A stretch of DNA of 64,000 nt from Pseudomonadota bacterium (GCA_023393475.1 JAEWLC010000090.1:1-64000), one strand, 5' to 3'; shown: positions 9,760 through 18,992, counted from the first letter of the stretch. Notes: generated from the letters alone by a model not told the origin. A program made the numbers and translations.

Positions 9760-11151
9760 TCAGCACTCGACGACGTTCACCGCCAGGCCGCCCTGGCTGG
9801 TTTCCTTGTAGCGCTCGCTCATGTCGCGGCCGGTCTGGCGCATGGTTTCGACGCACACATCGAGCGAGACCTTGTGCGTGCCGTCGCCGCGCATGGCGAG
9901 GGAGGCCGCCGTGACCGCCTTTACCGCGCCGAAGGCGTTGCGCTCGATGCAGGGGATCTGGACGAGGCCGGCGACCGGGTCGCAGGTCATGCCGAGATGG
10001 TGTTCGAGGGCGATCTCGGCGGCGTTCTCGACCTGGGCCGGGGTGCCACCCATGGCGGCGCAGAGCGCAGCCGCGGCCATGGCGGACGCGGAGCCGACTT
10101 CGCCCTGGCAGCCGACTTCGGCGCCCGAGATCGAGGCGTTGTGCTTGATGATGCCGCCGATGGCGGCGGCGGTCAGCAGCATGTCGTGGAGCGAGGCGCG
10201 CGACGCTCCGGCATCGAAACTCTCGTGGTACTTGAGGACCGCCGGGATCACTCCTGCGGCGCCGTTGGTGGGGGCGGTGACGACGCGGCTGCCGGCGGCG
10301 TTCTCCTCGTTCACCGCCATGGCGAAGACGCTGAGCCAGTCGTTGCCGGAGAGCGGTCCGAGCTCGTTGCGCTGCCACTGTTCCTTGAGCTGGCTGTGGA
10401 TGGCGCTGGCCCGCCTCTTCACGGCGAGCCCGCCGGGCATGACGCCATCGGTCCTGAGGCCACGCTCGATGCAGCCGTCCATGGCGTCCCAGATGCGGTC
10501 GAGCCCGGCGTCGAGCGCCTTGCGCCCCATGCGGGCTTCCTCGTTGGCGCGCTTCATCTGCGCGATGGAGAGACCGGAGGTGGCGGCCATTTCGAGCATC
10601 TGCGCGGCGTTGTCGAAGGGGTAGGGGACCGGTGCGGCGTCGGTCTTGCCGGGGCCGCGTTCGAGTTCGGCCTCGCTGACGACGAAGCCGCCGCCTATCG
10701 AATAGTAGACGCGGCGCAGCAGGAGCGTGCCGTCGGCATCGTAGGCGAAGAACTGCAGGCCGTTGGTGTGTCCGGGGAGGCGGGTGGCCTTGTCGAAGAC
10801 GAGATCCTGCGCCGGCCGGAAGCGATAGGGCGGATGGCCGGCCGGATGAACCATGCCCTCGGCTTCGACGCGCGCGATCACCGCATCCATCGCATCGGGA
10901 TCGACGCTGTCGGGCGCGAGGCCGGAAAGGCCGAGGACGACCGCCCGGCCGGTGCCGTGGCCGATGCCGGTGAAGGCGAGCGATCCGTGGAGGCTCGCCC
11001 TGAGCGCGCTCACCCTGGCGTTCCGCGGTCGCGGCCAGTCGCCGGTGCGGATTTCCTCGAGGAAGCGGTTGGCCGCCGTCATCGGTCCCATGGTGTGGGA
11101 ACTCGATGGGCCGATGCCAACCTTGAAGACGTCGAAGACCGAGAGGAACAT
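9760..11151 (-). CDS. sdaA: L-serine ammonia-lyase
   Basis: 463 residues, the usual length of single-chain iron-sulfur L-serine dehydratases, which convert L-serine to pyruvate and ammonia in the cytoplasm. The N-terminal beta domain begins FLSVFDVFKVGIGPSSSHT, with the SSSHT motif near residue 17. The C-terminal alpha domain carries the cluster-ligand cysteines in GCQGEVGSASAMA and CDPVAGLVQIPC. The ATG at 11151 is chosen because family members begin MFLSVFD; an ATG four codons upstream is possible. It stands alone and diverges from ugpB. Pyruvate feeding links it loosely to the pyruvate carboxylase at the other end of the window. Confidence 0.96.
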   Translation of the reverse strand: MFLSVFDVFKVGIGPSSSHTMGPMTAANRFLEEIRTGDWPRPRNARVSALRASLHGSLAFTGIGHGTGRAVVLGLSGLAPDSVDPDAMDAVIARVEAEGMVHPAGHPPYRFRPAQDLVFDKATRLPGHTNGLQFFAYDADGTLLLRRVYYSIGGGFVVSEAELERGPGKTDAAPVPYPFDNAAQMLEMAATSGLSIAQMKRANEEARMGRKALDAGLDRIWDAMDGCIERGLRTDGVMPGGLAVKRRASAIHSQLKEQWQRNELGPLSGNDWLSVFAMAVNEENAAGSRVVTAPTNGAAGVIPAVLKYHESFDAGASRASLHDMLLTAAAIGGIIKHNASISGAEVGCQGEVGSASAMAAAALCAAMGGTPAQVENAAEIALEHHLGMTCDPVAGLVQIPCIERNAFGAVKAVTAASLAMRGDGTHKVSLDVCVETMRQTGRDMSERYKETSQGGLAVNVVEC

Positions 11152-11314
11152 GTCGCCCCGCATGTCGTGTCCGGGGACACTAACCGCAAGCGGGCGATGC
11201 GGCGACAGGCGCGTGGTTATGCACAGCAGATGCTGCCGCCCGAAGCCGTCGCGCCATGAGGCAAGCCGTTCACAGGACTTGCATTTCGGGCGGCGCGGGG
11301 TGGGTGACACATAT

Positions 11315-11343
11315 CCTTCATCGACCCGTCACCGGAGCTTCAT
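11315..11343 (+). promoter_or_regulatory. Pho box upstream of ugpB
   Basis: Three 7-bp units repeat with an exact 11-bp period: CCTTCAT (11315), CCGTCAC (11326) and GCTTCAT (11337). This is the geometry and near the consensus of PhoB operators (CTGTCAT-4-CTGTCAC). It lies 92 bp upstream of the ugpB start, in a position to activate the ugp operon under phosphate starvation, as known for E. coli ugpB. Confidence 0.75.
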
Positions 11344-11434
11344 CGGGCTGAAATCCAATCGTCAAGGTGACCGACTAGGTGTGCCGCCGCTCGAGAAATC
11401 GACCGGTATCTTCCCTCCCTCGGAGACCTTTGAG

Positions 11435-12772
11435 ATGAAATCCAACTGGCTGCTCAGCGCGGCTCTTGCTGCCACTGCCCTCACCGTCGCAGGCTCCCCG
11501 GCCGTCGCTGCGACCAAGTTCGAGTTCTGGTACGGCCTTTCTGGCGATCTCAGCGAACGCATCCAGGACATGTGCAAGACGTTCAACGAGTCGCAGGCCG
11601 ACTACGAGATCGTGTGCGTGTCGCAGGACAACTACGACAACAACCTGCAGAACACGATCGCCGCCTTCCGCGCGCAGAAGCAGCCGACCGTCACCCAGAT
11701 CTTCGACGCGGGCACGCTCGACCTGATGCTGTCGGACGCCTATGTGCCGGTGCGCCAGCTGATGGAAGAGAACGGCTACCAGATCGACTGGTCCAACTAT
11801 TTCAAGGGCGTCGGCTCGTATTACTCGACCTCGGCGGGCGAGCTGCTGTCGATGCCGTTCAACTCCTCGACGGCCGTCATCTACTACAACACCGACGCGC
11901 TGGCGAAGGTCGGCTTCGAGGGCGTTCCCGAGACCTGGAGCCAGGTCGAGGACGTCGCCCGCAAGTTGAAGGCCGCCGGCTATGATTGCCCGGTCGCGTT
12001 CGACCCGTCGGGCGCCTGGCAGTGGTTCGAGCAGTTCGAAGCCATCCACAACCAGCCGATCGCCACGCTCGGCAACGGTTTTGGCGGCCTCAACGCCGAG
12101 ATGGTGGTGTCGAAGGGCAAGTTCGTCGACCAGCTCGGCTGGATCAAGAAGATGTATGACGAAGGCCTCTTCGTTCATAAGTCCAAGGATGCCGGCGAGA
12201 CTGCCAACGACGCCTTCGTCAACGGCAACTGCCAGATCACCTCGTCGTCGGTCGCCGACCACGGCACGTTCGGCAAGCAGGCCAAGGAAGGCGTGCACTG
12301 GACCAATGCCATGCTGCCGATGCTCGATGGTTTCGAGCGCCACAACTCGTTCGTGGGCGGCGCGTCGCTGTGGACGCTGAAGGGCAAGTCGCCCGAGGAA
12401 TACAAGGGCGCCGCGGCGTTCTTCAACTTCCTCGCCACCCCCGAGCAGGCCCAGTGGTGGTCGACGGTTACCGGCTATATCCCGGTCACCAACTCGGGCT
12501 TCGAGGCCATGAAGGCCGCCGGCTTCTACGATGCCGCTCCCTACAAGGGCCGCGAGCTGGCGATCCAGTCGCTGACCATGCCGGCCGGCGAGAACACCCG
12601 CGGCATCCGCCTTGGCGGCTACGCCTCGATCCGCGCCGAAATGGTCAAGACCATCCAGTCGGTGCTGTTCAACAACGTGCCGGCACAGCAGGCTCTCGAA
12701 GAGTTCGACGCCAAGGGCAACGAAATCCTGCGTCGCTTCGAAGCCACCTACGCCGGCAAGAGCCTGCTCTGA
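11435..12772 (+). CDS. ugpB: sn-Glycerol-3-phosphate-binding periplasmic protein
   Basis: 445 residues. A Sec signal peptide at residues 1-26 (MKSNWLLSAALAATALTVAG...) precedes a family-1 binding protein of UgpB type (FEFWYGLSGDLSERIQDMC). UgpB delivers glycerol-3-phosphate and glycerophosphodiesters to UgpAE in phosphate-starved cells. The ATG at 11435 is preferred to the long upstream frame because the signal peptide starts there. Its order with ugpA, ugpE and ugpC is the canonical ugpBAEC. A Pho box lies upstream, and a strong hairpin separates it from ugpA. Confidence 0.95.
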   Translation: MKSNWLLSAALAATALTVAGSPAVAATKFEFWYGLSGDLSERIQDMCKTFNESQADYEIVCVSQDNYDNNLQNTIAAFRAQKQPTVTQIFDAGTLDLMLSDAYVPVRQLMEENGYQIDWSNYFKGVGSYYSTSAGELLSMPFNSSTAVIYYNTDALAKVGFEGVPETWSQVEDVARKLKAAGYDCPVAFDPSGAWQWFEQFEAIHNQPIATLGNGFGGLNAEMVVSKGKFVDQLGWIKKMYDEGLFVHKSKDAGETANDAFVNGNCQITSSSVADHGTFGKQAKEGVHWTNAMLPMLDGFERHNSFVGGASLWTLKGKSPEEYKGAAAFFNFLATPEQAQWWSTVTGYIPVTNSGFEAMKAAGFYDAAPYKGRELAIQSLTMPAGENTRGIRLGGYASIRAEMVKTIQSVLFNNVPAQQALEEFDAKGNEILRRFEATYAGKSLL

Positions 12773-12787
12773 TTTCCGCATGATCCC

Positions 12788-12813
12788 GCACGGACGGCAC
12801 CAGCCGTCCGTGC
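12788..12813 (+). terminator. Intercistronic hairpin ugpB-ugpA
   Basis: A perfect 11-bp stem, GCACGGACGGC (12788-12798) with its complement (12803-12813), closes a four-base ACCA loop, 15 bases after the ugpB stop and 22 bases before the ugpA start. No U-tract follows, so it probably protects ugpB mRNA or attenuates rather than terminates fully. Confidence 0.7.
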
Positions 12814-12834
12814 ATCTACTTTGCGGTGAGGTCC

Positions 12835-13719
12835 ATGGAACGTCGCGCCTACTACAAGAAGCCTGTGCTCCCCTGGCTGCTGCTCGCACCGCAGTTGCTG
12901 CTCGTCCTCGTGTTCTTCTACTGGCCGACGTCGCAGGCGCTCTACTGGGCGTTCACGCTCGAACAGCCCTGGGGCGGCGGCAACAGCTGGGTGTGGCTCG
13001 ACAACTTCATCGCCATCTTCCGCGATCGCGACTACTGGGCGACGGTGCTGCGCTCTGGCGTCTACGCGCTGGTCACCACCGGGCTCTCGATGGCCGTGGC
13101 GCTTACGCTGGCCGCCTTCGTCGATCGTTCGCTAAAGGGCACCAAGATCTTCCAGTCGATCTATGTGTGGCCCTACGCCATCGCTGCGCCCGCCGCCGGC
13201 GTCGCCTTCCGCTTCATCTTCGCGCCGGAGTCCGGGCTCGTCGGATCGATCAACGATATCTGGCCGGGCATCTGGGATCCCTCGACCAACGGCGTCCAGG
13301 CGCTCGCCATGGTGATGGTCTGCCATGCCTGGCTCGGCATCGGCTACAACTTCATCTTCTTTCTCGCGGCGCTGCAGATGATCCCGCGCTCGATTTCGGA
13401 AGCGGGTGCCATGGACGGCGCGCGGCCGTTCCGGCGGATGCTCGACCTGCAACTGCCGCTGATCGCGCCGACCGCCTTCTTCCTGTTCATCATGAACATC
13501 ATCTCGAGCTTCACTGACAGCTTCGGGCTGATCGACACCATGACCGAAGGTGGCCCGATCGGGCAGACCGAGGTGATGGTCTACAAGATCTATTTCGACG
13601 GCTTCAAAGGCCTCGACTATTCGGGCGCTGCCGCCCAGTCGATCGTCCTCATGCTCCTCGTCATCGGCCTCACGTTCATCCAGTTCAAATGGGTGGAACG
13701 TCGCGTCCACTACAACTGA
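12835..13719 (+). CDS. ugpA: sn-Glycerol-3-phosphate ABC transporter permease
   Basis: 294 residues with about six membrane helices and a MalF-type BPD_transp_1 domain; the cytoplasmic EAA loop reads EAGAMDGARPFRRM near residue 190. It forms the inner-membrane channel with UgpE. The ATG at 12835 is chosen: GTGAGG lies four bases before it, and the in-frame GTG three codons earlier is part of that ribosome site. The N-terminus MERRAYYKKPVLPW is typical for rhizobial UgpA. The stop is eight bases before the ugpE start. Confidence 0.95.
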   Translation: MERRAYYKKPVLPWLLLAPQLLLVLVFFYWPTSQALYWAFTLEQPWGGGNSWVWLDNFIAIFRDRDYWATVLRSGVYALVTTGLSMAVALTLAAFVDRSLKGTKIFQSIYVWPYAIAAPAAGVAFRFIFAPESGLVGSINDIWPGIWDPSTNGVQALAMVMVCHAWLGIGYNFIFFLAALQMIPRSISEAGAMDGARPFRRMLDLQLPLIAPTAFFLFIMNIISSFTDSFGLIDTMTEGGPIGQTEVMVYKIYFDGFKGLDYSGAAAQSIVLMLLVIGLTFIQFKWVERRVHYN

Positions 13720-13727
13720 GGCACGAC

Positions 13728-14645
13728 ATGATCGAGCGCTCCCCCGTCTTCGATTTCCTCACCTACCTCGCGATGGCGTTCGGGGCGATCCTCGTCGTCA
13801 TCCCCTTCTGGATCACCTTCGTCGCCGGCAGCCAGTCGCTGCAGGAAGTGAGCCAGGTGCCGATCAGCCTGCTGCCCTCGAGCCACCTGTGGGAGAACCT
13901 CCAGGCCGCATGGGCGCGCGGCGACCTCGGGCCGAAGCTGGTGAACAGCCTGATCGTTTCGGTCGGCGTCACCGTCGGCAAGATCACGCTGGCCTCGCTC
14001 TCGGCCTTTGCCATCGTGTTCTTCAACTTCAGGGCGCGGATGATCTGCTTCTGGGCGATCTTCATCACGCTGATGCTGCCGCTCGAAGTGCGCATCGTGC
14101 CGACCTACGCCATCGCCGCCAATGCGCTGCTGCCGTTCCAGGTGATCCTCGACGTGCTCGGCATCAGCTGGCTGCTGCAGGCGGTGAGCGGCGTGCAGGT
14201 GACGCTCAACTGGAACCTCCTCAACTCCTATACCGGCCTCATCCTGCCGCTCGTCGCCACGGCGACCGGCACGTTCCTCTACCGGCAGTTCTTCATGACC
14301 ATTCCGGACGAGCTGGTCGAAGCATCGAAGATGGATGGCTCGGGTCCGCTGCAGTTCTTCTGGGACGTGCTGATCCCGCTCAGCCGCACCAATATGCTGG
14401 CGCTGGCGACGATCATGTTCGTTTCGAGCTGGAACCAGTACCTGTGGCCGCTGCTGGTCACCACCGACCGGGCCAATTTCGGCACCGTGGTGATGCAGCT
14501 CAAGGCCCTCATCCCCGCACAGAACGGTACGCCCGACTGGAACGTCACCATGGCGGGCGCGCTCATCATCATGCTGCCGCCACTGCTCATCGTTGCCTTC
14601 ATGCAGCGCTGGTTCGTGCGTGGCCTCATTTCCCGCGACAAATGA
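13728..14645 (+). CDS. ugpE: sn-Glycerol-3-phosphate ABC transporter permease
   Basis: 305 residues, MalG-type permease, six predicted helices, EAA loop DELVEASKMDGSGPLQFF near residue 198. It partners UgpA. The ATG at 13728 has TGAGG seven bases upstream; the longer frame runs into ugpA. Its stop codon overlaps a possible ATG of ugpC at 14642 (ATGA), so translational coupling is likely. Confidence 0.95.
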   Translation: MIERSPVFDFLTYLAMAFGAILVVIPFWITFVAGSQSLQEVSQVPISLLPSSHLWENLQAAWARGDLGPKLVNSLIVSVGVTVGKITLASLSAFAIVFFNFRARMICFWAIFITLMLPLEVRIVPTYAIAANALLPFQVILDVLGISWLLQAVSGVQVTLNWNLLNSYTGLILPLVATATGTFLYRQFFMTIPDELVEASKMDGSGPLQFFWDVLIPLSRTNMLALATIMFVSSWNQYLWPLLVTTDRANFGTVVMQLKALIPAQNGTPDWNVTMAGALIIMLPPLLIVAFMQRWFVRGLISRDK

Positions 14646-14656
14646 TCGGACAGACA

Positions 14657-15733
14657 ATGGCGCAGATTTCCATCAAGGGCGTGCAGAAGACCTACGCCAA
14701 GACTCCCGTGATCCATGGCGTCGACGTCGAGATCGAGCATGGCGAGTTCGTCGTCATCCTCGGGCCATCCGGCTGCGGCAAGTCCACGCTGCTGCGGATG
14801 ATCGCCGGGCTCGAGGAGATCTCGGCCGGCGAGATTTCAATCGGCGGCACGGTGGTGAACCAGCTCGAACCGCGCGAGCGCGGCTGCGCCATGGTGTTCC
14901 AGAACTATGCGCTCTACCCCCACATGACGGTGAAGCAGAATATCGGCTACTCGCTCAAGGTGGCCAAGGTCGCAAAGCCGGAGCGCGAGGCGCGGGTGAT
15001 GGCGGTGGCGGAGTCGGTGTCGCTGGTGCCCTACCTCGATCGTCGCCCGGGCGAACTTTCGGGTGGCCAGCGGCAGCGCGTCGCCATGGCCCGCGCCATG
15101 GTGCGCGAGCCCAAGGTGTTCCTGTTCGACGAGCCGTTCTCCAACCTCGACGCCAAGCTCCGCGTCGCCATGCGCGCCGAAGTGCGGCGGCTGCATCGCG
15201 ATCTCGGCGTCACCTCGGTGTTCGTCACGCACGACCAGACCGAGGCGATGACGCTGGCCGACAAGCTCATCATCATGAACGCCGGCCGGGTCGAGCAGAT
15301 CGGCAAGCCGACAGAGGTCTACAACAACCCGGCGAGCCGGTTCGTTGCCGATTTCATCGGCTCGCCGGCGATGAACCTGTTCGAGGGCGAGTTCGACAGC
15401 GAGGGCAAGTTCGTCCACGGGACGGGCGGCAGGCTCAATGTCGAGCAGCTCAACGGCGTGCGCGTGCCGGGCCGCAAGGTGGTGCTCGGCGTCCGACCGG
15501 AAGGCGTGCGCCGGACCTCGGCCGATACGCACGGCGCCATCCCGGCGGTGGTCGACTATGTCGAGGAACTGGGCGCCTCGCGCCTGATCCATGCCGATGC
15601 CAATGGCAGCCGGATCATCGCGCTCGATACCGAGCAGAGCGAGATCAGGACCGGCACGCCGGTGCATCTCAGCCTCGCCGACAGCGCACTGCACCTCTTC
15701 TCGGTCGAAGACGGGCGGCGGATTTCGCACTAG
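14657..15733 (+). CDS. ugpC: sn-Glycerol-3-phosphate ABC transporter ATP-binding protein
   Basis: 358 residues. The ABC domain has Walker A GPSGCGKST near residue 38, signature LSGGQRQ and Walker B FLFDEPFSN, then a C-terminal TOBE/regulatory domain as in MalK. UgpC proteins usually begin MAQISIKGVQKTY, hence the ATG at 14657; the ATG at 14642 overlapping the ugpE stop would add five residues. It couples ATP hydrolysis to UgpAE. A second, different UgpC/MalK-like ATPase lies at 37355. Confidence 0.95.
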   Translation: MAQISIKGVQKTYAKTPVIHGVDVEIEHGEFVVILGPSGCGKSTLLRMIAGLEEISAGEISIGGTVVNQLEPRERGCAMVFQNYALYPHMTVKQNIGYSLKVAKVAKPEREARVMAVAESVSLVPYLDRRPGELSGGQRQRVAMARAMVREPKVFLFDEPFSNLDAKLRVAMRAEVRRLHRDLGVTSVFVTHDQTEAMTLADKLIIMNAGRVEQIGKPTEVYNNPASRFVADFIGSPAMNLFEGEFDSEGKFVHGTGGRLNVEQLNGVRVPGRKVVLGVRPEGVRRTSADTHGAIPAVVDYVEELGASRLIHADANGSRIIALDTEQSEIRTGTPVHLSLADSALHLFSVEDGRRISH

Positions 15734-15760
15734 CGCGCGGTGCCGCGCACCGTTCAAGCA

Positions 15761-15843
15761 ACTTCATCGCCGGGCGAAGACCCGGGGACCCGGCGGTGTC
15801 GCAACATCGCATGGGTCCGCGGGTCAAGCCCGCGGATGACGAC
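15761..15843. repeat. Dispersed GTCGTCATCC palindrome
   Basis: A core of about 33 bases at 15811-15843 reads ATGGGTCCGCGGGTC, then AAGCCCGCGG ATGACGAC, an imperfect palindrome. A degenerate partner at 15761-15790 shares CCCGGGGACC. Relatives occur at 22963, 26503 and 56834. It sits inside the ugp operon, between ugpC and the isomerase gene. Confidence 0.75.
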
Positions 15844-15884
15844 CGAGAATTCTGTCCAAAAGCCATAACCCAAGGAGAGTTCAC

Positions 15885-16796
15885 ATGACCCATATCATCG
15901 GAACCGGCTTCAACGCCGGGTCGGACAATGGCGAGTTCGAGACGCTGGAGAGCGAACTGCGGGCGCTGGCCGAGATGGGCGTCGATACCGTCGAGATCGG
16001 CGTCACCAGCCTCGATCTCCTCGCGGGCGGCCGCATCATCCCCGAGCGGCACGAGGCGCTCCTGGCGCTGACCAAGCAGTTCGGTTTCCGCTACACCGTG
16101 CACGGGCTGGTTTCGTCCAACTTCATGGACCCGATCACCCAGCGCTACCAGATCGATGCGGCGAAGGCGCTGGTCGAGGTGTGCAATTCGATTGGCGCGG
16201 GCATCCTCGTCCAGCACGGCGGGAACCTCCGCGCCGAGGCGATCGCCGACTGGGCCGGGGCCGATGAGCGTGAGCGCGAGGCGCTGGTTGAGGTCGCCGA
16301 GTTCGCCCGTCCGCATGGGGTGCGCATCGCGCTCGAGAACATCTTCACCACCGAGCCCGGCCAGTACCGGCAGACCCCGGCGCAGGTCGCCGATACGGTG
16401 AAGGCGGTAAACCATCCCAATGTCGTGGCGCTGATCGACTTCAGCCACGCCTATATCGAATCCACCTTCAAGGGCCTCGACTTCTTCGCCGAGATCGCGG
16501 CCATGGCGCCGGTGGCGGGGCACCTGCATGTGCACGACTCGTTCGGCCGGCCGCAGGGCTTTTACCGGGGCTACCACGTGCAGGAGAACACGGCGCTCGG
16601 GATCGGCGACCTGCACATGCCGCTCGGCTGGGGCGATATCGACTGGGACCGGATCTTCAGCGAACTGAGCTTCCTGCCCGACACGGTGCTGATGATGGAG
16701 ATCGGCCGCCGCTACCGTCGCGAACAGCCGGCGAGCCTCGTGCGCGCCCGCGAACTGGCGGCGCTGAACGCCCCGAAGGCGATTGCGGCCGAGTGA
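15885..16796 (+). CDS. Sugar phosphate isomerase/epimerase family protein (TIM barrel)
   Basis: 303 residues, xylose-isomerase-like TIM barrel (AP_endonuc_2 fold). Likely metal ligands lie in VEIGVTSLD, LIDFSHAYIE, HLHVHDSFGRP and MMEIGRR. An ideal AAGGAGAG ribosome site lies five bases before the ATG. It follows ugpC on the same strand after a repeat element, so co-transcription with ugp is plausible. The reaction could be epimerisation of a sugar phosphate or hydrolysis of a phosphodiester-related sugar; the exact substrate is not readable. A terminator-like hairpin follows. Confidence 0.85.
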   Translation: MTHIIGTGFNAGSDNGEFETLESELRALAEMGVDTVEIGVTSLDLLAGGRIIPERHEALLALTKQFGFRYTVHGLVSSNFMDPITQRYQIDAAKALVEVCNSIGAGILVQHGGNLRAEAIADWAGADEREREALVEVAEFARPHGVRIALENIFTTEPGQYRQTPAQVADTVKAVNHPNVVALIDFSHAYIESTFKGLDFFAEIAAMAPVAGHLHVHDSFGRPQGFYRGYHVQENTALGIGDLHMPLGWGDIDWDRIFSELSFLPDTVLMMEIGRRYRREQPASLVRARELAALNAPKAIAAE

Positions 16797-16806
16797 TCGG
16801 TCGCCC

Positions 16807-16835
16807 GGGCCGCCGTTGTCCCTGTGCGGCGGCCC
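16807..16835. terminator. Bidirectional hairpin terminator
   Basis: A nine-bp GC stem (16807-16815 with 16827-16835) with an 11-base loop lies between the convergent isomerase and EamA genes. There is no long T-run on either side. Confidence 0.5.
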
Positions 16836-16845
16836 GAACTCTCAC

Positions 16846-17730
16846 TCAGGTCATTTCGCGCGGCTGCTCGGCGTCACGCGGCGCCTGCTGGCGCAGCACC
16901 AGGACGAGGCCGAGGAGCGCAATCGCGCCGCCCAGGGCCATGCGGAGGTCGAAGCCTTCGCCGAGAATCAGGATGCCCATCAGCACGGTCATCAGCGGGG
17001 TCATCAGCCCGAGCGGGGCGACGATGCTCGCTGGGTAGCGCTGCAGGATGCCCAGATACATGGTGGTCGCGAGCAGCGTCACCGCCAGCACCGAGAAGGC
17101 GAGGCCGGCAAGGAACGGCCAGCCGGCGCCGAAGCTCGCGGTCACGGGCGTCGTCTCGACGAGCAGCGCATAGGCGAGCATGGGCGGGGCGGAGACGAAG
17201 GCGGTCCAGGCCTGCATGGTCAGTGGCTTGATGGCGCCATAGCGCTTCAGCATCACCTGGCCCAGCGAGATGGCGATGGCCGAGGCGAAGGCGAAGAGCA
17301 GGCCGAGGCTGACGCTGGCGCGCTCGCCGTCCCACATCACGAGGATCACGCCGCCCAGCGCCAGCGCGATGCCGGCGCCGCGCGCGGGGCCGACCCGCTC
17401 GCCCAGCAGCAGGACTGAAAGCAGGGCGGTCATCGGGATGGCGGTCTGGAGGACGATCGAAACGCTGGAGGACGTCGCCTGCGACAGGCCGAGGAACATC
17501 AGGCCGAAGTGGCAGGCGCCCATCAGGAAGCCGACGGCCAGGATCGGGAACAGCGGCCTGGGCAGCGGGCGGAGCAGCGGCGACAGGATGGCGGCGACGA
17601 TCAGGAAGCGGGCCGCGGCATAGAAGATCGGGGTGACGCCGAACTCGGAGAACAGCACGCGGCTGACGATGAGGTTCAGTGCCCAGATCAGGCACACGGC
17701 AGCATAGAGCAGGAGATCGAGGGGGCGCAT
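16846..17730 (-). CDS. EamA/DMT-family transporter
   Basis: 294 residues, ten predicted membrane helices in two EamA repeats (first from MRPLDLLLYAAVCLIWALN; second beginning near residue 150). The family exports metabolites such as amino acids or their analogues across the inner membrane. The ATG at 17730 is chosen because the first helix starts right after it; the 24 upstream codons are Arg-rich and unlike family members. The ribosome site is weak. It is divergent from the flavin monooxygenase gene. The substrate cannot be inferred. Confidence 0.9.
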   Translation of the reverse strand: MRPLDLLLYAAVCLIWALNLIVSRVLFSEFGVTPIFYAAARFLIVAAILSPLLRPLPRPLFPILAVGFLMGACHFGLMFLGLSQATSSSVSIVLQTAIPMTALLSVLLLGERVGPARGAGIALALGGVILVMWDGERASVSLGLLFAFASAIAISLGQVMLKRYGAIKPLTMQAWTAFVSAPPMLAYALLVETTPVTASFGAGWPFLAGLAFSVLAVTLLATTMYLGILQRYPASIVAPLGLMTPLMTVLMGILILGEGFDLRMALGGAIALLGLVLVLRQQAPRDAEQPREMT

Positions 17731-17873
17731 AGCGGCTCGGAGAGTGAGACGCGGACGCGTCGGCCAAGCGCTTCGCATGCCGGGCATCGAGTTTGCAATC
17801 ATTCCTTCGTCCGCGGGTGCATTGCAGGCGTCGGCGCCGAGGCCTAAGTCACGGGGGAACCGAGGACCACGCC

Positions 17874-18992
17874 ATGGACTCCGCCCTTCCCGCCGCTGCG
17901 CTGCCGGCGGGCGTCGCCATCAAGACGGAGATCGTGGTGATCGGGGCCGGGCAGGCGGGGCTGTCCTCGGCCTATCACCTCAGGCAGCGGGGCCTCACGC
18001 CCGGACGCGGCTTCGTGGTGCTCGACCAATCGCCACAGGCGGGCGGCGCGTGGCAGTTCCGCTGGCCGTCGCTGACGCTGTCGACGGTCAACCGGGTGCA
18101 TGACCTGCCGGGGATGGCGTTCTCCGAGGCGGTCGATACGAGCGAGACATCGGTGGAGGCGGCGGTTGCGGTGCCGCGCTATTTCGCGGCCTACGAGGAG
18201 CGGTTCGGGCTCGAGGTCTACCGGCCGGTCAAGGTCAGCGTCGTCTGCCCGCGCGGGGATCGTTTCCGGGTCGAGACCGACCGGCAGATCTTTTCTGCGC
18301 GCGGCATCATCAATGCCACCGGGACCTGGGAGACGCCGTACATTCCGGACTATCCGGGGCGCGAGACGTTCAGGGGGCGGCAGCTCCACACGCGCGACTA
18401 TCGCACCGCGGGGGAGTTCACCGGGCAGCATGTGGTGATCGTCGGCGGGGGCATCTCGGCGATCCAGCTGCTCAACGAGATTTCGGCGGTTACCACGACG
18501 ACCTGGGTCACGCGCACGCCGCCGCGCTGGCGCGAGGGGCCGTTCAACGAGGAAGCGGGACGGGCGGCGGTGAAGCTGGTCGAGGAACGGGTGCGGGTCG
18601 GGCTGCCGCCCAATTCCGTGGTGTCGGTCACCGGGTTGCCGCGCTCGCCGCTGATCGAGGCGATGGCGGCGCGCGGCGTGCTCGAACGGCAGGAGATGTT
18701 CGCCGAGATCACGCCCGAGGGCGTTCGCTGGGCCGATGGCCGCGAGCAGCGCGCCGACGTTATCCTCTGGTGCACCGGCTTCCGCTCCTCGCTCGATCAC
18801 CTCGCGCCGCTGATGCTGCGCGAGCCCTCGGGCGGCATCGTGATGGGCGGGCGGTTGGCGACAGAGGTGGTGAAGGAGCCGCGGGTACATCTCGTCGGCT
18901 ATGGGCCATCGGCCTCGACGGTCGGGGCGAACCGGGCCGGCAGCGCGGCGGCGGCGGAGTTGATGGCGGTGCTGGGGATAGCGGCGGGATAG
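17874..18992 (+). CDS. FAD/NAD(P)-dependent monooxygenase-like oxidoreductase
   Basis: 372 residues. A Rossmann FAD-binding motif, GAGQAGLSSAYHL, is at about residues 24-36 and a second nucleotide-binding motif, GGGISAIQLL, is in the middle; the order matches CzcO-like flavin-containing monooxygenases. WCTGFRSS toward the C-terminus resembles the ATG-containing motif region of that family. The ATG at 17874 has GAGGA upstream, and the long in-frame extension is Arg-rich. It probably oxidises a small organic substrate; the neighbours give no hint. It is convergent with the next binding-protein gene, separated by a terminator. Confidence 0.85.
   Translation: MDSALPAAALPAGVAIKTEIVVIGAGQAGLSSAYHLRQRGLTPGRGFVVLDQSPQAGGAWQFRWPSLTLSTVNRVHDLPGMAFSEAVDTSETSVEAAVAVPRYFAAYEERFGLEVYRPVKVSVVCPRGDRFRVETDRQIFSARGIINATGTWETPYIPDYPGRETFRGRQLHTRDYRTAGEFTGQHVVIVGGGISAIQLLNEISAVTTTTWVTRTPPRWREGPFNEEAGRAAVKLVEERVRVGLPPNSVVSVTGLPRSPLIEAMAARGVLERQEMFAEITPEGVRWADGREQRADVILWCTGFRSSLDHLAPLMLREPSGGIVMGGRLATEVVKEPRVHLVGYGPSASTVGANRAGSAAAAELMAVLGIAAG

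Noticed and set aside
9679..11259. 526-residue open frame on the + strand
   Set aside because: Antisense to sdaA, which has clear catalytic and cluster motifs.
14642..14656. Upstream ATG as the ugpC start
   Set aside because: It overlaps the ugpE stop neatly, but family members begin MAQISIKG at 14657; kept only as an alternative.
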